Below, piece by piece: positions 1 to 7,287 of a DNA stretch of 18,084 nt. Below the pieces are notes generated by a model. It was not told the origin of the DNA and made no database searches. It saw nothing but the letters and a program-made list of their open reading frames with translations. The stretch's first letter is position 1, and every line of letters begins with the position of its first letter. The position numbers and the translations under genes were made by a program. This stretch comes from JAWPMV01 sp038527215 (GTDB lineage Bacteria > Bacteroidota > Bacteroidia > J057): positions 1 to 18,084 of the forward strand of contig JBCBGC010000157.1 in assembly GCA_038527215.1 (NCBI GenBank). Direction: 5' to 3'.

Positions 1-59
1 CAGCGCCCAAAGCCAGCCGCACTGGCCGCCCCGAATCCCGATGGGCGCTGCGCTTTTTT
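1..59 (+). terminator. Terminator-like stem-loop with T-run
   Basis: CAGCGCCC at 1-8 pairs perfectly with GGGCGCTG at 43-50. Inside this, GCCAG (12-16) pairs with CTGGC (22-26). Six T residues follow at 54-59. The layout resembles a rho-independent terminator for a rightward transcript entering from beyond the left edge. The large branched loop is atypical, so the role is an inference. Confidence 0.5.
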
Positions 60-61
60 GC

Positions 62-142
62 TCCACTTTTTTTTAAAAAAAGTGGAAAAGAAACTTTTTC
101 TAAAAAAAGTGGAAGAAATACCTTTTCTAAAAAAGTGAAAGG
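62..142. repeat. Three imperfect A/T-rich hairpin repeats, ~27-bp period
   Basis: The unit is roughly a T-run, then TAAAAAAAGTGGAA. The GTG of each copy lies at 82, 109 and 135, giving spacings of 27 and 26 bp. The first copy is almost perfectly self-complementary: CCAC plus a T-run at 63-73, a central T at 74, and an A-run plus GTGG at 75-85. The other two copies are weaker palindromes. The array lies between the left-edge stem-loop and the 3' end of hemF, so transcripts leaving hemF would cross it. It may act as a termination zone. Confidence 0.5.
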
Positions 143-179
143 AGAAATATCAAAAAAGATGAAAAGAGATTGAAAAAAA

Positions 180-1115
180 TTACCCCTGCACACTATTAAG
201 CGTAACAGAAGCCCAATCCCTCGGTACCAAATCCTCCAACAAAGCCGCTTCTCTAGACCCCGCCTCCGGATGGTGATTATATTCCCACCTCACCGTGGCA
301 GGCAAACTCATCAGGATAGATTCCGTCCGGCCATTAGACCGCAAGCCAAAAGAAGTGCCTTTGTCATGGATCAGGTTAAACTCCACGTAGCGACCCCGGC
401 GGATTTCCTGCCAGGTTTTTTCTGCTTCCCCATAGGTTTCATGCTGACGACGCTCTGCGATCGGTAAGTAAGCCGGTAAAAACGTGTCTCCCATTTTTCG
501 AGAAAAAGCATGCCACTGTCCCTCATCCAACTCATGCTTGCCTGGGCGGCAGTAGTCATAAAATACGCCGCCTATGCCTCGGGCTTCTTGTCGGTGGGCA
601 TTGAAAAAATATTCATCACAGGCCTTTTTGTACATGGGATAAAGTTCCGTACCAAAAGGCTCACTAGCCGCTTTGATGGTCTGGTGAAAATGCACCGCAT
701 CTTCCTGCCAGAGATAATAGGGCGTCATGTCCATGCCGCCGCCAAACCAACAGTCCTTTCGGTTACCATCCGCATCATACAACTCGAAGTAGCGGAAATT
801 GGCGTGTACCGTGGGGACCATGGGAGATTGCGGATGGATGACCAGAGAAAGGCCACAGGCAAAAAATTGTGCCTGCTCCACCTTCAGTTGCTTTTGCAGC
901 ACTTCTGGAAGTGCCCCAAAAACCGAAGAGGTATTGACCCCGCCTTTTTCAAATACGCGGCCACCGCGAATGACCCGGGTTCTTCCCCCGCCACCGCCGG
1001 GTCTTTCCCAGGGGTCTTCTTGAAAAGTTGCCTCACCATCCAGGGCTTCCAGCGCTCCACAAATGCGGTCCTGTAGCTCCAGGATGTAGGCTTGAAAATC
1101 AGCTTTTGTGTTCAT
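180..1115 (-). CDS. hemF: Oxygen-dependent coproporphyrinogen III oxidase
   Basis: HemF oxidatively decarboxylates coproporphyrinogen III to protoporphyrinogen IX using O2, in the cytoplasm. The 311-residue product is normal family length. It has the family landmarks FEKGGVN (residues 56-61), MVPTVHANFRYFE (99-111) and WFGGGMDMTPYYL (123-135). His94, His104, His144 and His174 match the set of conserved histidines in the family. The glycine run at 40-44 and the adjacent arginines fit the usual N-terminal RVI-type segment. The ATG overlaps the hemE stop codon as TAATG, which suggests translational coupling at the end of a hemA-C-D-E-F operon. Oxygen dependence implies an aerobic pathway. No oxygen-independent hemN is present in the window. 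Confidence 0.97.
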   Translation of the reverse strand: MNTKADFQAYILELQDRICGALEALDGEATFQEDPWERPGGGGGRTRVIRGGRVFEKGGVNTSSVFGALPEVLQKQLKVEQAQFFACGLSLVIHPQSPMVPTVHANFRYFELYDADGNRKDCWFGGGMDMTPYYLWQEDAVHFHQTIKAASEPFGTELYPMYKKACDEYFFNAHRQEARGIGGVFYDYCRPGKHELDEGQWHAFSRKMGDTFLPAYLPIAERRQHETYGEAEKTWQEIRRGRYVEFNLIHDKGTSFGLRSNGRTESILMSLPATVRWEYNHHPEAGSREAALLEDLVPRDWASVTLNSVQG

Positions 1116-2179
1116 TAACCATACGTTTTAACGGTGTCAATAAAAGCACGAGCGTGATCGACCGGCACGTTGGGAAGTATGCCGTGTCCTAAGTTGGCAA
1201 TGTATCGTTGCTTACCGAAGCCTTTGAGCATGGCCTTGGTATGTTTTTCAATTTCAGGAATGGGAGAAAGCAGGCGACTCGGGTCCAGATTCCCTTGCAG
1301 GGTGATGTCCGGGCCTGCGAGCTGACGGGCAATTTCCGGGCGGGTATTCCAGTCGATCCCCAGTCCAGAGGCGGTGGTTTGGCTCATTTCTTCCAATCCG
1401 TACCAGGCACCTTTAGCATACAAAATGACCGGTACCTCCTCTACCGCTTCAGCGATCCGCTTCAGGTAGGGCAGGGAATAAGTCCGGAAATCATCCGGTC
1501 CGAGTAGACCGCCCCAGGAATCGAACACCTGCACCAAATCCGCTCCAGCCCGCGTTTGGGCTTTCAGGTAGGTAATGGTCGCTTCGGTCAGAATGTTGAG
1601 CAAAGCATGCGCCGCCTCCGGCTGCTGAAAGGCAAAGGCCTTGGCTTTCGCAAAGTTTTTGGAACCTTGCCCTTCGACCATATAGCACAGCAGCGTCCAG
1701 GGCGAACCAGCAAACCCTATCAAGGGTACCCGTCCAGCCAGGGTTTTTCTGGTCAGCGTCAGCGCATCCATCACATAATGCAGGCGATCGGCAATGTCAG
1801 GCATCACAATCTGATCCACCTGTTCCTTGCTGACAATAGGCTGAGGCAAACGAGGCCCTTCTCCAGGGTTGAGGGTAACTTCAAAGCCCAGGGCCTGAGG
1901 GATCACCAGAATGTCCGAAAAAATAATGGCTGCATCTACGCCTACCTGATCCACCGGCATAACCGTGATTTCGGTTGCCAATTCAGGGTTTTCTACCCGC
2001 TCAAAGAAGCTGTATTTCGCTTTGAGTTTGAGGTAGTCCGGCAGGTATCTACCTGCCTGTCGCATCATCCAGACTGGAGGACGGGAAACTTCTTCTCCCC
2101 GCAGGGCCTTCAGCATCAAGCTTTGTTGCGTTTCCTTTTGGTAGGGCAAGTTGAGGGTTTCAACTGAGGTCATATGCAT
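1115..2179 (-). CDS. hemE: Uroporphyrinogen decarboxylase
   Basis: HemE removes four carboxyl groups from the acetate side chains of uroporphyrinogen III to give coproporphyrinogen III. The 354-residue protein is full length. It shows the signature MRQAGRYLP (39-47), with the substrate-binding arginines, and FSDILVIPQALGFEV (87-101), where Asp89 matches the catalytic aspartate. Further landmarks are FAGSPWTL, VFDSWGGLLG and NLGHGILPNVP near the C-terminus. The start used has AAGGA a few bases upstream. A second ATG two codons later would give an almost identical protein. The gene lies 33 bp after hemD, and its stop overlaps the hemF start. Confidence 0.97.
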   Translation of the reverse strand: MHMTSVETLNLPYQKETQQSLMLKALRGEEVSRPPVWMMRQAGRYLPDYLKLKAKYSFFERVENPELATEITVMPVDQVGVDAAIIFSDILVIPQALGFEVTLNPGEGPRLPQPIVSKEQVDQIVMPDIADRLHYVMDALTLTRKTLAGRVPLIGFAGSPWTLLCYMVEGQGSKNFAKAKAFAFQQPEAAHALLNILTEATITYLKAQTRAGADLVQVFDSWGGLLGPDDFRTYSLPYLKRIAEAVEEVPVILYAKGAWYGLEEMSQTTASGLGIDWNTRPEIARQLAGPDITLQGNLDPSRLLSPIPEIEKHTKAMLKGFGKQRYIANLGHGILPNVPVDHARAFIDTVKTYG

Positions 2180-2212
2180 TTTTTCCTTGTACTCGAATGA
2201 ACAAAAGACGGA

Positions 2213-2923
2213 CTAGTCCGTGGCGGGAACATGTGCGTTTTCCCAGGTCAATAATTTCTGTATGAGGGCCGCCTCTGAAGGGTAGCCCGCGGTCTCTATC
2301 TGCTTTACGCCCGCTGTCGCGAGCGCTTTGGCAGTGGTCGTGCCAATGGCAAAGGCTGTTTTTTCCACTGGCCAGCTATTCTCTTGGAAATAACTGTCTA
2401 CTGCGGAGGGAGAAAAAAATAAAGCTCCCTTAGCAGTCTTCCAACTTACCTCCTGAGGCATCAGCAAGGTTTCGTAGACTGGATATGTTTCCAGTTTGAA
2501 GCCTGCAAACTGTAGCAGATTGGGCAGGGTTTCCATAGAGCGGTTCCCACAAAAGTAGGTAGCCCCTCCTGGTTCGTATGCTGCTATCAGCAACTCAGTC
2601 AAGGCTTCAGCCTGAGGCGCTGTAACGGCCACCGTTAAGCCTTGTTCTTTCAGCAGGCGGGTCGATTTTTCTCCTACCACAGCCAGGGTACGAGCCGCCG
2701 CCGCTGCCAAAAAGGCCTGCCGATCCTGAGCTAACAAAGACTTTACCGCCTTTGCACTGGTGAAAATCCAGCGTTCAGCTAGGCCATCGAGCGGACGCCC
2801 CAGCCTTACCTGCCTGCTGTCGATCAGGGGCACAGTGCGCAACCGTAACCCAGCCGCTTGGATCTGCTCCAAGCTTTGGGTCGACAATTGCCGGGTGGCG
2901 ATGTATTCACTTTTCTGTGACAT
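2213..2923 (-). CDS. hemD: Uroporphyrinogen-III synthase
   Basis: HemD closes hydroxymethylbilane with inversion of ring D to form uroporphyrinogen III. The family is weakly conserved. Support comes from size (236 residues), the position between hemC and hemE, and typical two-domain landmarks: WIFTSAKAV, AVVGEKSTRLL and, in the second half, FFSPSAVDSYF followed by AIGTTTAKAL. The ATG at 2923 is preferred because AGGAAA lies at good spacing upstream and because the protein then begins close to the first domain strand. The longer reading would need a GTG at 2953. With the ATG start the gene overlaps the 3' end of hemC by 17 bp, consistent with coupled translation. Confidence 0.92.
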   Translation of the reverse strand: MSQKSEYIATRQLSTQSLEQIQAAGLRLRTVPLIDSRQVRLGRPLDGLAERWIFTSAKAVKSLLAQDRQAFLAAAAARTLAVVGEKSTRLLKEQGLTVAVTAPQAEALTELLIAAYEPGGATYFCGNRSMETLPNLLQFAGFKLETYPVYETLLMPQEVSWKTAKGALFFSPSAVDSYFQENSWPVEKTAFAIGTTTAKALATAGVKQIETAGYPSEAALIQKLLTWENAHVPATD

Positions 2924-3830
2924 ATCTGATTTCCTGCATGAGTGCTGCTCCACCAGCAGCCAACATCTCTTGTGCCCATTGTCTGCCTAAGTCTCTCGGG
3001 GCTCCTGTGCCTTCCCAGCTTTTGCGGATCGCTTGCTGCCCGTCCAGACTTAGCACCACACCTTCCAGGGAATATCCCTTTTCAGTGCGCTGGGCATATC
3101 CTCCAATGGGTGCGGTACACCCCCCTTCCAGGGTTCGCATGAAACTCCTTTCCAGCTCTGCACAGGCGTGGGTTTCGGCATGGTCAATGGCCTGTAGGGC
3201 CGAGATCAGGTCCTGCTCGCCCTCCCGGCATACAATGCCGATGATTCCTTGCGCCGGAGCCGGAACCATCCAGTCGAGTCTTTCCACCCGATCTTGTAGG
3301 TCCATTTCCAAGCGATCTAGGGCAGCCTCCGCCATGATGATGCCCGCCCAGTCATGTTCTTCCAGCTTCCGCAGCCGGGTCTGAATATTCCCACGTAGGT
3401 TTTCCAGGACGTGGCTGGGATATCGTTGATGCCATTGAGCACGTCTACGTAAACTCCCACTGGCAATAATGGTTCCTTTTTTATCCGAAAGGTCCTGGGC
3501 TACTGCTTTGTGAATCAACACATCCCAGGGGCAAGCCCGGGGGAGGACCGCTGCGAGGCTAAGCCCTTTGGCCAACTGGGTAGGGACATCTTTCAGCGAA
3601 TGCACAGCCAGATCGACCCGTCCTTCTAATAAGGCGATGTCAAGGCTACGGGTGAAAATCCCGCTAATGCCTAATTCGTAGAGAGGTTGTTGTTGATTGA
3701 GGTCGCCCGCAGAATGAATCTGCTCTATGTCCACCTGAAACCCGGTTTGTTGTAGCGCGTTGGCAACTTTATGCGTTTGCCACATGGCTAGTTTACTCGC
3801 CCGGGTCCCTATTTTCCAGCTTTTCTTCAT
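2907..3830 (-). CDS. hemC: Porphobilinogen deaminase (hydroxymethylbilane synthase)
   Basis: HemC polymerises four porphobilinogen molecules into hydroxymethylbilane on a covalently bound dipyrromethane cofactor. The 307-residue protein has the N-terminal IGTRASKLAMWQ, the HSLKDVP motif with catalytic Asp81, and an arginine-rich cofactor loop (SLRRRAQ, 126-132). It also has LENLRGNIQTRL, MVPAPAQG, and EGGCTAPIG with the cofactor-attachment Cys238. It starts 9 bp after the hemA stop, with GGAAAG in that gap as a ribosome-binding site, and overlaps hemD. Its substrate would come from HemB, which is not encoded in this window. Confidence 0.97.
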   Translation of the reverse strand: MKKSWKIGTRASKLAMWQTHKVANALQQTGFQVDIEQIHSAGDLNQQQPLYELGISGIFTRSLDIALLEGRVDLAVHSLKDVPTQLAKGLSLAAVLPRACPWDVLIHKAVAQDLSDKKGTIIASGSLRRRAQWHQRYPSHVLENLRGNIQTRLRKLEEHDWAGIIMAEAALDRLEMDLQDRVERLDWMVPAPAQGIIGIVCREGEQDLISALQAIDHAETHACAELERSFMRTLEGGCTAPIGGYAQRTEKGYSLEGVVLSLDGQQAIRKSWEGTGAPRDLGRQWAQEMLAAGGAALMQEIRYVTEK

Positions 3831-3839
3831 CCGCTTTCC

Positions 3840-5081
3840 CTATTCCTCCAAAATCTTGCGCATCAACTTCAATTCAGGATCAATGTCGTCCAGGTGGTGG
3901 TGTAAAAACTTGGCCAGTTGGCCAGTAGTTTTATGGATCAGCAGTTTGCTGATAGCTTCCAGTTGCTGGGGATCAGCATCAGGATTTTTTCGTTGAAAAC
4001 CGGTTAGCTCTTGTTCGTGTAATTCTTGCAGTTCGGCTTTGAGGGCCCGAATGATGGGGGCGTATTTGCGCCCGTTCATCCAACTGAAAAAACCGTGCGC
4101 TTCTTCCAGAACGATTTGCTCGGCCTTCGGGACCTCTTCCGCACGTTCTTGCAGGACTTGCTGGGTTTGGGCTACCAACTCATCCATATCCAACAAAGTC
4201 GCCCCTGCTACCTCAGCCACTCCTGCATCAATGTTGCGTGGGACCGAGAGGTCCAGGAAAAGTGTTTCCTCTTCCAGCTGCACCATTTCTGGGAGTAAGA
4301 TGGCCTGAGGAGCACCTGTCGCCACAATCACTACTTTGGCCTGCGTAATTTGGCTTTTCAGGTCTTGCCAGGGAGCCCAGTTTAAATCGTATTTGGCAGC
4401 CACCTCTTGCCCTTTTTCCGGGGAGCGGTTGGTGACCGTAATATTTTTCGGAGAAAAATGCTTGAGCAAATTGGAGCTGGTCGCCTTGCCAATATCTCCG
4501 GTTCCGATCAGGAGAATATCGGCCTGCTGCTGTGCAGGCAACCATTTTCGGATATAACTGGCTGCCGCAAAAGCCACAGAAGCCGAACCACGACTCAGGG
4601 AAGTTTCTGACTTGACCCGCTTGCTGGTCCGGATGGCTACATTGAGGATGCGTTCCAGGTAAGGATGGGAAACCCCCTGCTCTTTGCTTAGCTGGAATGC
4701 TTTCTTAATTTGTCCGATGATTTGAAAATCCCCCAGAATTTTAGATTCCAAACCACTGCCTACTCGCAGGAGGTGCAGCATGGCTTCATTACCGCTTTTG
4801 GCCCAGCCTTTCTCCTGCCATTCTGCTTCACTGCCTTCTGAAAAGCTGCACAACAAACGGCTCAATACCTCAGGGCCACTGCCCCAGGCATAAATTTCGG
4901 TTCGATTACAGGTGGATAAAGGAAGCACGCCTTGCAGTTCCAGCGCTGCGGCAGAGGACAAAAGTTCCTCTAGCTTATCTGCGGATAAGCTGAATCTCTC
5001 GCGGGTAGCGATATCTGCCTGTTGGAAGCTGATTCCGACGGCGCAAAATTGTGCTGAAATTTCTTGAGGGCTCTCGGCCAT
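3840..5081 (-). CDS. hemA: Glutamyl-tRNA reductase
   Basis: GluTR reduces glutamyl-tRNA(Glu) to glutamate-1-semialdehyde with NADPH. This is the first committed step of C5-pathway tetrapyrrole synthesis and usually the regulated one. The 413-residue reading contains the catalytic-cysteine motif STCNRTE (Cys58), the helix NVAIRTSKRVKSET, the NADPH-binding LLIGTGDIGKA, and a C-terminal dimerisation helix region. An in-frame GTG at 5105 would add eight residues. The ATG at 5081 is preferred because a TAnnTTTG-type element at 5108-5115 would place the transcript start near or inside that extension. This is the first gene of the leftward hem operon and is divergent from the araC-type regulator. 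hemL, needed for the next step, is not present here. Confidence 0.96.
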   Translation of the reverse strand: MAESPQEISAQFCAVGISFQQADIATRERFSLSADKLEELLSSAAALELQGVLPLSTCNRTEIYAWGSGPEVLSRLLCSFSEGSEAEWQEKGWAKSGNEAMLHLLRVGSGLESKILGDFQIIGQIKKAFQLSKEQGVSHPYLERILNVAIRTSKRVKSETSLSRGSASVAFAAASYIRKWLPAQQQADILLIGTGDIGKATSSNLLKHFSPKNITVTNRSPEKGQEVAAKYDLNWAPWQDLKSQITQAKVVIVATGAPQAILLPEMVQLEEETLFLDLSVPRNIDAGVAEVAGATLLDMDELVAQTQQVLQERAEEVPKAEQIVLEEAHGFFSWMNGRKYAPIIRALKAELQELHEQELTGFQRKNPDADPQQLEAISKLLIHKTTGQLAKFLHHHLDDIDPELKLMRKILEE

Positions 5082-5107
5082 GAAAGCGTCTAATTCTAGT
5101 AACACCT

Positions 5108-5115
5108 CAAAAATA
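5108..5115 (-). promoter_or_regulatory. Candidate -7 element for hemA
   Basis: Read on the minus strand, the sequence TATTTTTG fits the Bacteroidota -7 consensus TAnnTTTG exactly. Its predicted start would leave a leader of about 20 nt before the ATG at 5081. No convincing TTG-type -33 element lies 17-23 bp upstream, so the assignment is tentative or would need an activator. Confidence 0.4.
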
Positions 5116-5187
5116 AACCCTGGCTGAGGAAAAAAATGCCGCGAAAAGGAATATAACTAACGACTTGGTAAGAAAATTTGCAAGATG

Positions 5188-5220
5188 CGTTATTTGTTTT
5201 CGCTTATTCGTTATTTTTTG
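5188..5220. promoter_or_regulatory. Direct CGTTATTT boxes 21 bp apart, candidate AraC operator
   Basis: CGTTATTT occurs at 5188-5195 and again at 5209-5216, two helical turns apart, in the hemA/araC intergenic region. Both are followed by a T-rich tail. AraC-family proteins commonly bind direct repeats of about this spacing. The pair lies just upstream of the araC promoter. An exact inverted 14-bp copy of the second box sits inside araC at 5328-5341. The link to the neighbouring regulator is an inference. Confidence 0.45.
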
Positions 5221-5242
5221 TCAAAATATGCGTAAATTTTGA
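5221..5242. promoter_or_regulatory. Inverted repeat TCAAAAT-N8-ATTTTGA
   Basis: TCAAAAT at 5221-5227 and ATTTTGA at 5236-5242 are perfect 7-bp inverted arms around 8 bp. The right arm contains the TTTTG proposed as the -33 element of the araC promoter. A protein bound here could therefore affect rightward transcription. The arms are A/T-rich, so chance cannot be excluded. Confidence 0.35.
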
Positions 5243-5271
5243 ACTAACGCGCATTTTTAATGTTACTTTTG
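5237..5271 (+). promoter_or_regulatory. Bacteroidota-type promoter for the araC-hemH-hemG arm
   Basis: TACTTTTG at 5264-5271 matches TAnnTTTG exactly, and TTTTG at 5237-5241 provides the TTG-type -33 element with a 22-bp spacer. This is within the 17-23 bp range known for this phylum. Transcription would start near 5277, about 14 nt before the ATG at 5291. Confidence 0.65.
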
Positions 5272-5290
5272 TGCTGAAAAAGAATATAAC

Positions 5291-6205
5291 ATGCTGTCTA
5301 GTTCTCCGTTGAGTTTTCTCCCTGGCTCAAAAAATAACGAAAAATGTGAATGGGAGTATTATCATCTAAATCCTGACACCTCTTTTGACTGGATCAATCA
5401 TGCTGGCACCGAAGCTGTCCATTTTCTGGGTAGCATTGATAAACGCTTGATACAGATGTATTTCTGCAGGTCTGGTGAAATGACCTTTAGCTTCTACGGG
5501 GGTCGATATACCCAGATTCTCAAACAGGGGAGTGGTTTTTTGTTTTACAATCCTTTGGCTGATTTGCCTCAGGAGTTAATTTTATCTCCTGGTTCCCAGG
5601 CGGTATGCTTGTACATCACCGTAGAGCACCTCCATCAGCTCTTTGTACAGGATTTATCAGAGCTGCCTTTCCTCACGGAGGAAAACATCAATAAAAAGTT
5701 CTATGCAGAGCGGCCGATCAAACCTGCCTTAAGGCTGGTCCTGGACCAGATGTTCCACGATAAGACCTTGCCCTCTAACCGCCGGGTTTATTTCATGGGC
5801 AAAATTTGGGAAATGCTCAGTCTCTACTTCAATCAGGAGGCGGATGCCAACATAGAAAACTGTCCTTTTCTCTTAGATGAAAACAACGTCCTGAAAATCC
5901 GGTTAGCAAAGAAGATTCTGCTGGAGCGCATGGTCAATCCTCCGGGCATCAAAGAACTTTCCCGGGAAATAGGCTTGAACGAACACCAACTTAAGCTGGG
6001 CTTCAAGAATATTTACAGCAAATCCATTTTTCAATACCTGACGGATTACAAAATGGAATATGCGCGCAAGCTCCTGGATCGGCAGTCGCACAAAGTCAAT
6101 GAAGTAAGCGACCTGATTGGATATAGTAACCCCAGTCATTTCATCGCGGCCTTCAAAAGGAAATATGGCATTACGCCTAAAAAATATATCATGGCTCGCA
6201 TTTAG
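5291..6205 (+). CDS. PchR-like AraC-family transcriptional regulator
   Basis: This 304-residue protein has an N-terminal sensor domain of about 195 residues and a C-terminal double helix-turn-helix (about 205-303). The C-terminal part includes IKELSREIGLNEHQLKLGFK and the second-helix signature VSDLIGYSNPSHFIAAFKRKYG followed by ITPKKY. That combination resembles the PchR branch, whose known members sense siderophores, but the ligand here cannot be read from sequence. The gene starts the rightward arm, 35 bp before hemH, and is divergent from hemA. It is therefore the natural candidate regulator of both hem arms, and may also be autoregulated. No Shine-Dalgarno is visible at the ATG. The family call is firm; control of haem genes is an inference. 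Confidence 0.92.
   Translation: MLSSSPLSFLPGSKNNEKCEWEYYHLNPDTSFDWINHAGTEAVHFLGSIDKRLIQMYFCRSGEMTFSFYGGRYTQILKQGSGFLFYNPLADLPQELILSPGSQAVCLYITVEHLHQLFVQDLSELPFLTEENINKKFYAERPIKPALRLVLDQMFHDKTLPSNRRVYFMGKIWEMLSLYFNQEADANIENCPFLLDENNVLKIRLAKKILLERMVNPPGIKELSREIGLNEHQLKLGFKNIYSKSIFQYLTDYKMEYARKLLDRQSHKVNEVSDLIGYSNPSHFIAAFKRKYGITPKKYIMARI
5328..5341. promoter_or_regulatory. Inverted copy of the CGTTATTT box inside araC
   Basis: CAAAAAATAACGAA at 5328-5341 (codons 13-17 of the regulator gene) is the exact reverse complement of TTCGTTATTTTTTG at 5207-5220. The two copies are about 107 bp apart and flank the araC promoter. This could be an internal operator, for repression or looping. A chance match in A/T-rich sequence is the alternative. 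Confidence 0.35.
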
Positions 6206-6240
6206 AGCCTTCACCTCAAATAGGAAACTCAACACGATTT

Positions 6241-7287
6241 ATGGCAGGAATGGAAAACACTCGTGGCACCCTGATAGTAAACCTTGGCTCACCGGACTCC
6301 ACCGAGGTAAAAGACGTCAAGACCTACTTGAATGAATTCCTGATGGATGAACGCGTGATAGACGCGCCTTTGTGGCTAAGAAAGTTTCTGGTCCAGGGCA
6401 TCATCCTAAATACCCGTCCCAAGAAATCCGCCAAGGCCTATAAAAAAATCTGGTGGGAAGAAGGTTCTCCCCTGGTGGTGATCAGTGAGCGGGTCCTGGC
6501 TAAGTTGCAACACAGGGTGGACGAACCTGTAGCCCTGGGGATGCGCTATGGAAATCCTTCGATCAAAGCAGGGATTGAGGCCTTACTTGAAGAAAATCCT
6601 GATTTAGAGGAAGTCTTTATGATTCCGCTCTATCCTCATTATGCCATGTCCTCTTTTGAGACGGTGGTCGTCAAAGCCGAGGAAGTGATTGCGGCACATT
6701 TTCCTCACCTGAAGTTGACCACACAAAAGGCCTTCTTTGACGAAAACACCTACATAGAAGCGCTTACGGACTCTATTCGTCCTCATTTACCGGAACAAAT
6801 GGATCACCTGCTGTTCAGTTACCATGGTATTCCGGAGCGACACGTGAAGAAAAGTGATCCGACCAAGCAGCATTGTCTAAAGGTAGAGAACTGCTGTAAG
6901 GTAGCCAGCGAGGCCCATGATTATTGCTATCGTCATCAGGTTTTTCGCACAACGGAATTGGTAGCAGAGAAACTCGGACTAGAAAAATCTCAGTTTAGCG
7001 TTTCCTTCCAATCCCGTTTAGGGCCTGACCCTTGGCTAAAACCTTCCACCGCCAAGCAATTGGAGGAATTTCCGGACGAGGGCATTAAGCACCTGGCCAT
7101 TGTCTGTCCGGCTTTTGTTTCTGACTGCCTGGAAACCATCGAGGAAATCGGGATGGAGGGGCAAGAAGAGTTTCTGGAAGCAGGCGGCGAAAGTTTCACG
7201 ATGATCCCCTGTCTCAATGATGCCGATAACTGGGTAGATGTATTGGCCGGCTATGTCCGCGCCAGTAAGCCAGCCAAAGTTTCATGA
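6241..7287 (+). CDS. hemH: Protoporphyrin ferrochelatase
   Basis: HemH inserts Fe2+ into protoporphyrin IX, the last step of haem synthesis. The 348-residue protein has the N-terminal VNLGSPDS, YGNPS, IPLYPHYAMSS and FSYHGIPERH with catalytic His195. It also has VSFQSRLGPDPWLKPST and CLETIEEIG with Glu298. A segment with Cys212, Cys218, Cys219 and Cys229 lies just after the His195 motif. It resembles the internal four-cysteine segment reported to hold a [2Fe-2S] cluster in one class of bacterial ferrochelatases; cluster binding here is an inference. The protein has no obvious membrane anchor. A second ATG three codons downstream is possible. The gene follows the AraC regulator by 35 bp and overlaps hemG as ATGA. 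Confidence 0.97.
   Translation: MAGMENTRGTLIVNLGSPDSTEVKDVKTYLNEFLMDERVIDAPLWLRKFLVQGIILNTRPKKSAKAYKKIWWEEGSPLVVISERVLAKLQHRVDEPVALGMRYGNPSIKAGIEALLEENPDLEEVFMIPLYPHYAMSSFETVVVKAEEVIAAHFPHLKLTTQKAFFDENTYIEALTDSIRPHLPEQMDHLLFSYHGIPERHVKKSDPTKQHCLKVENCCKVASEAHDYCYRHQVFRTTELVAEKLGLEKSQFSVSFQSRLGPDPWLKPSTAKQLEEFPDEGIKHLAIVCPAFVSDCLETIEEIGMEGQEEFLEAGGESFTMIPCLNDADNWVDVLAGYVRASKPAKVS

Noticed and set aside
510..1076. Long open frame opposite hemF
   Set aside because: It is antisense to a firmly identified HemF, and its translation shows no recognisable family or domain pattern.
1556..2167. 203-codon open frame opposite hemE
   Set aside because: It lies wholly antisense to conserved HemE motifs and has no family features of its own.
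2924..2953. GTG start at 2953 for hemD
   Set aside because: The ATG at 2923 has a good AGGAAA ribosome-binding site. The extra ten residues resemble no HemD N-terminus.
5082..5105. GTG start at 5105 for hemA
   Set aside because: It would place the start at or before the likely transcript start set by the TAnnTTTG element at 5108-5115, and the ATG at 5081 fits GluTR N-termini.
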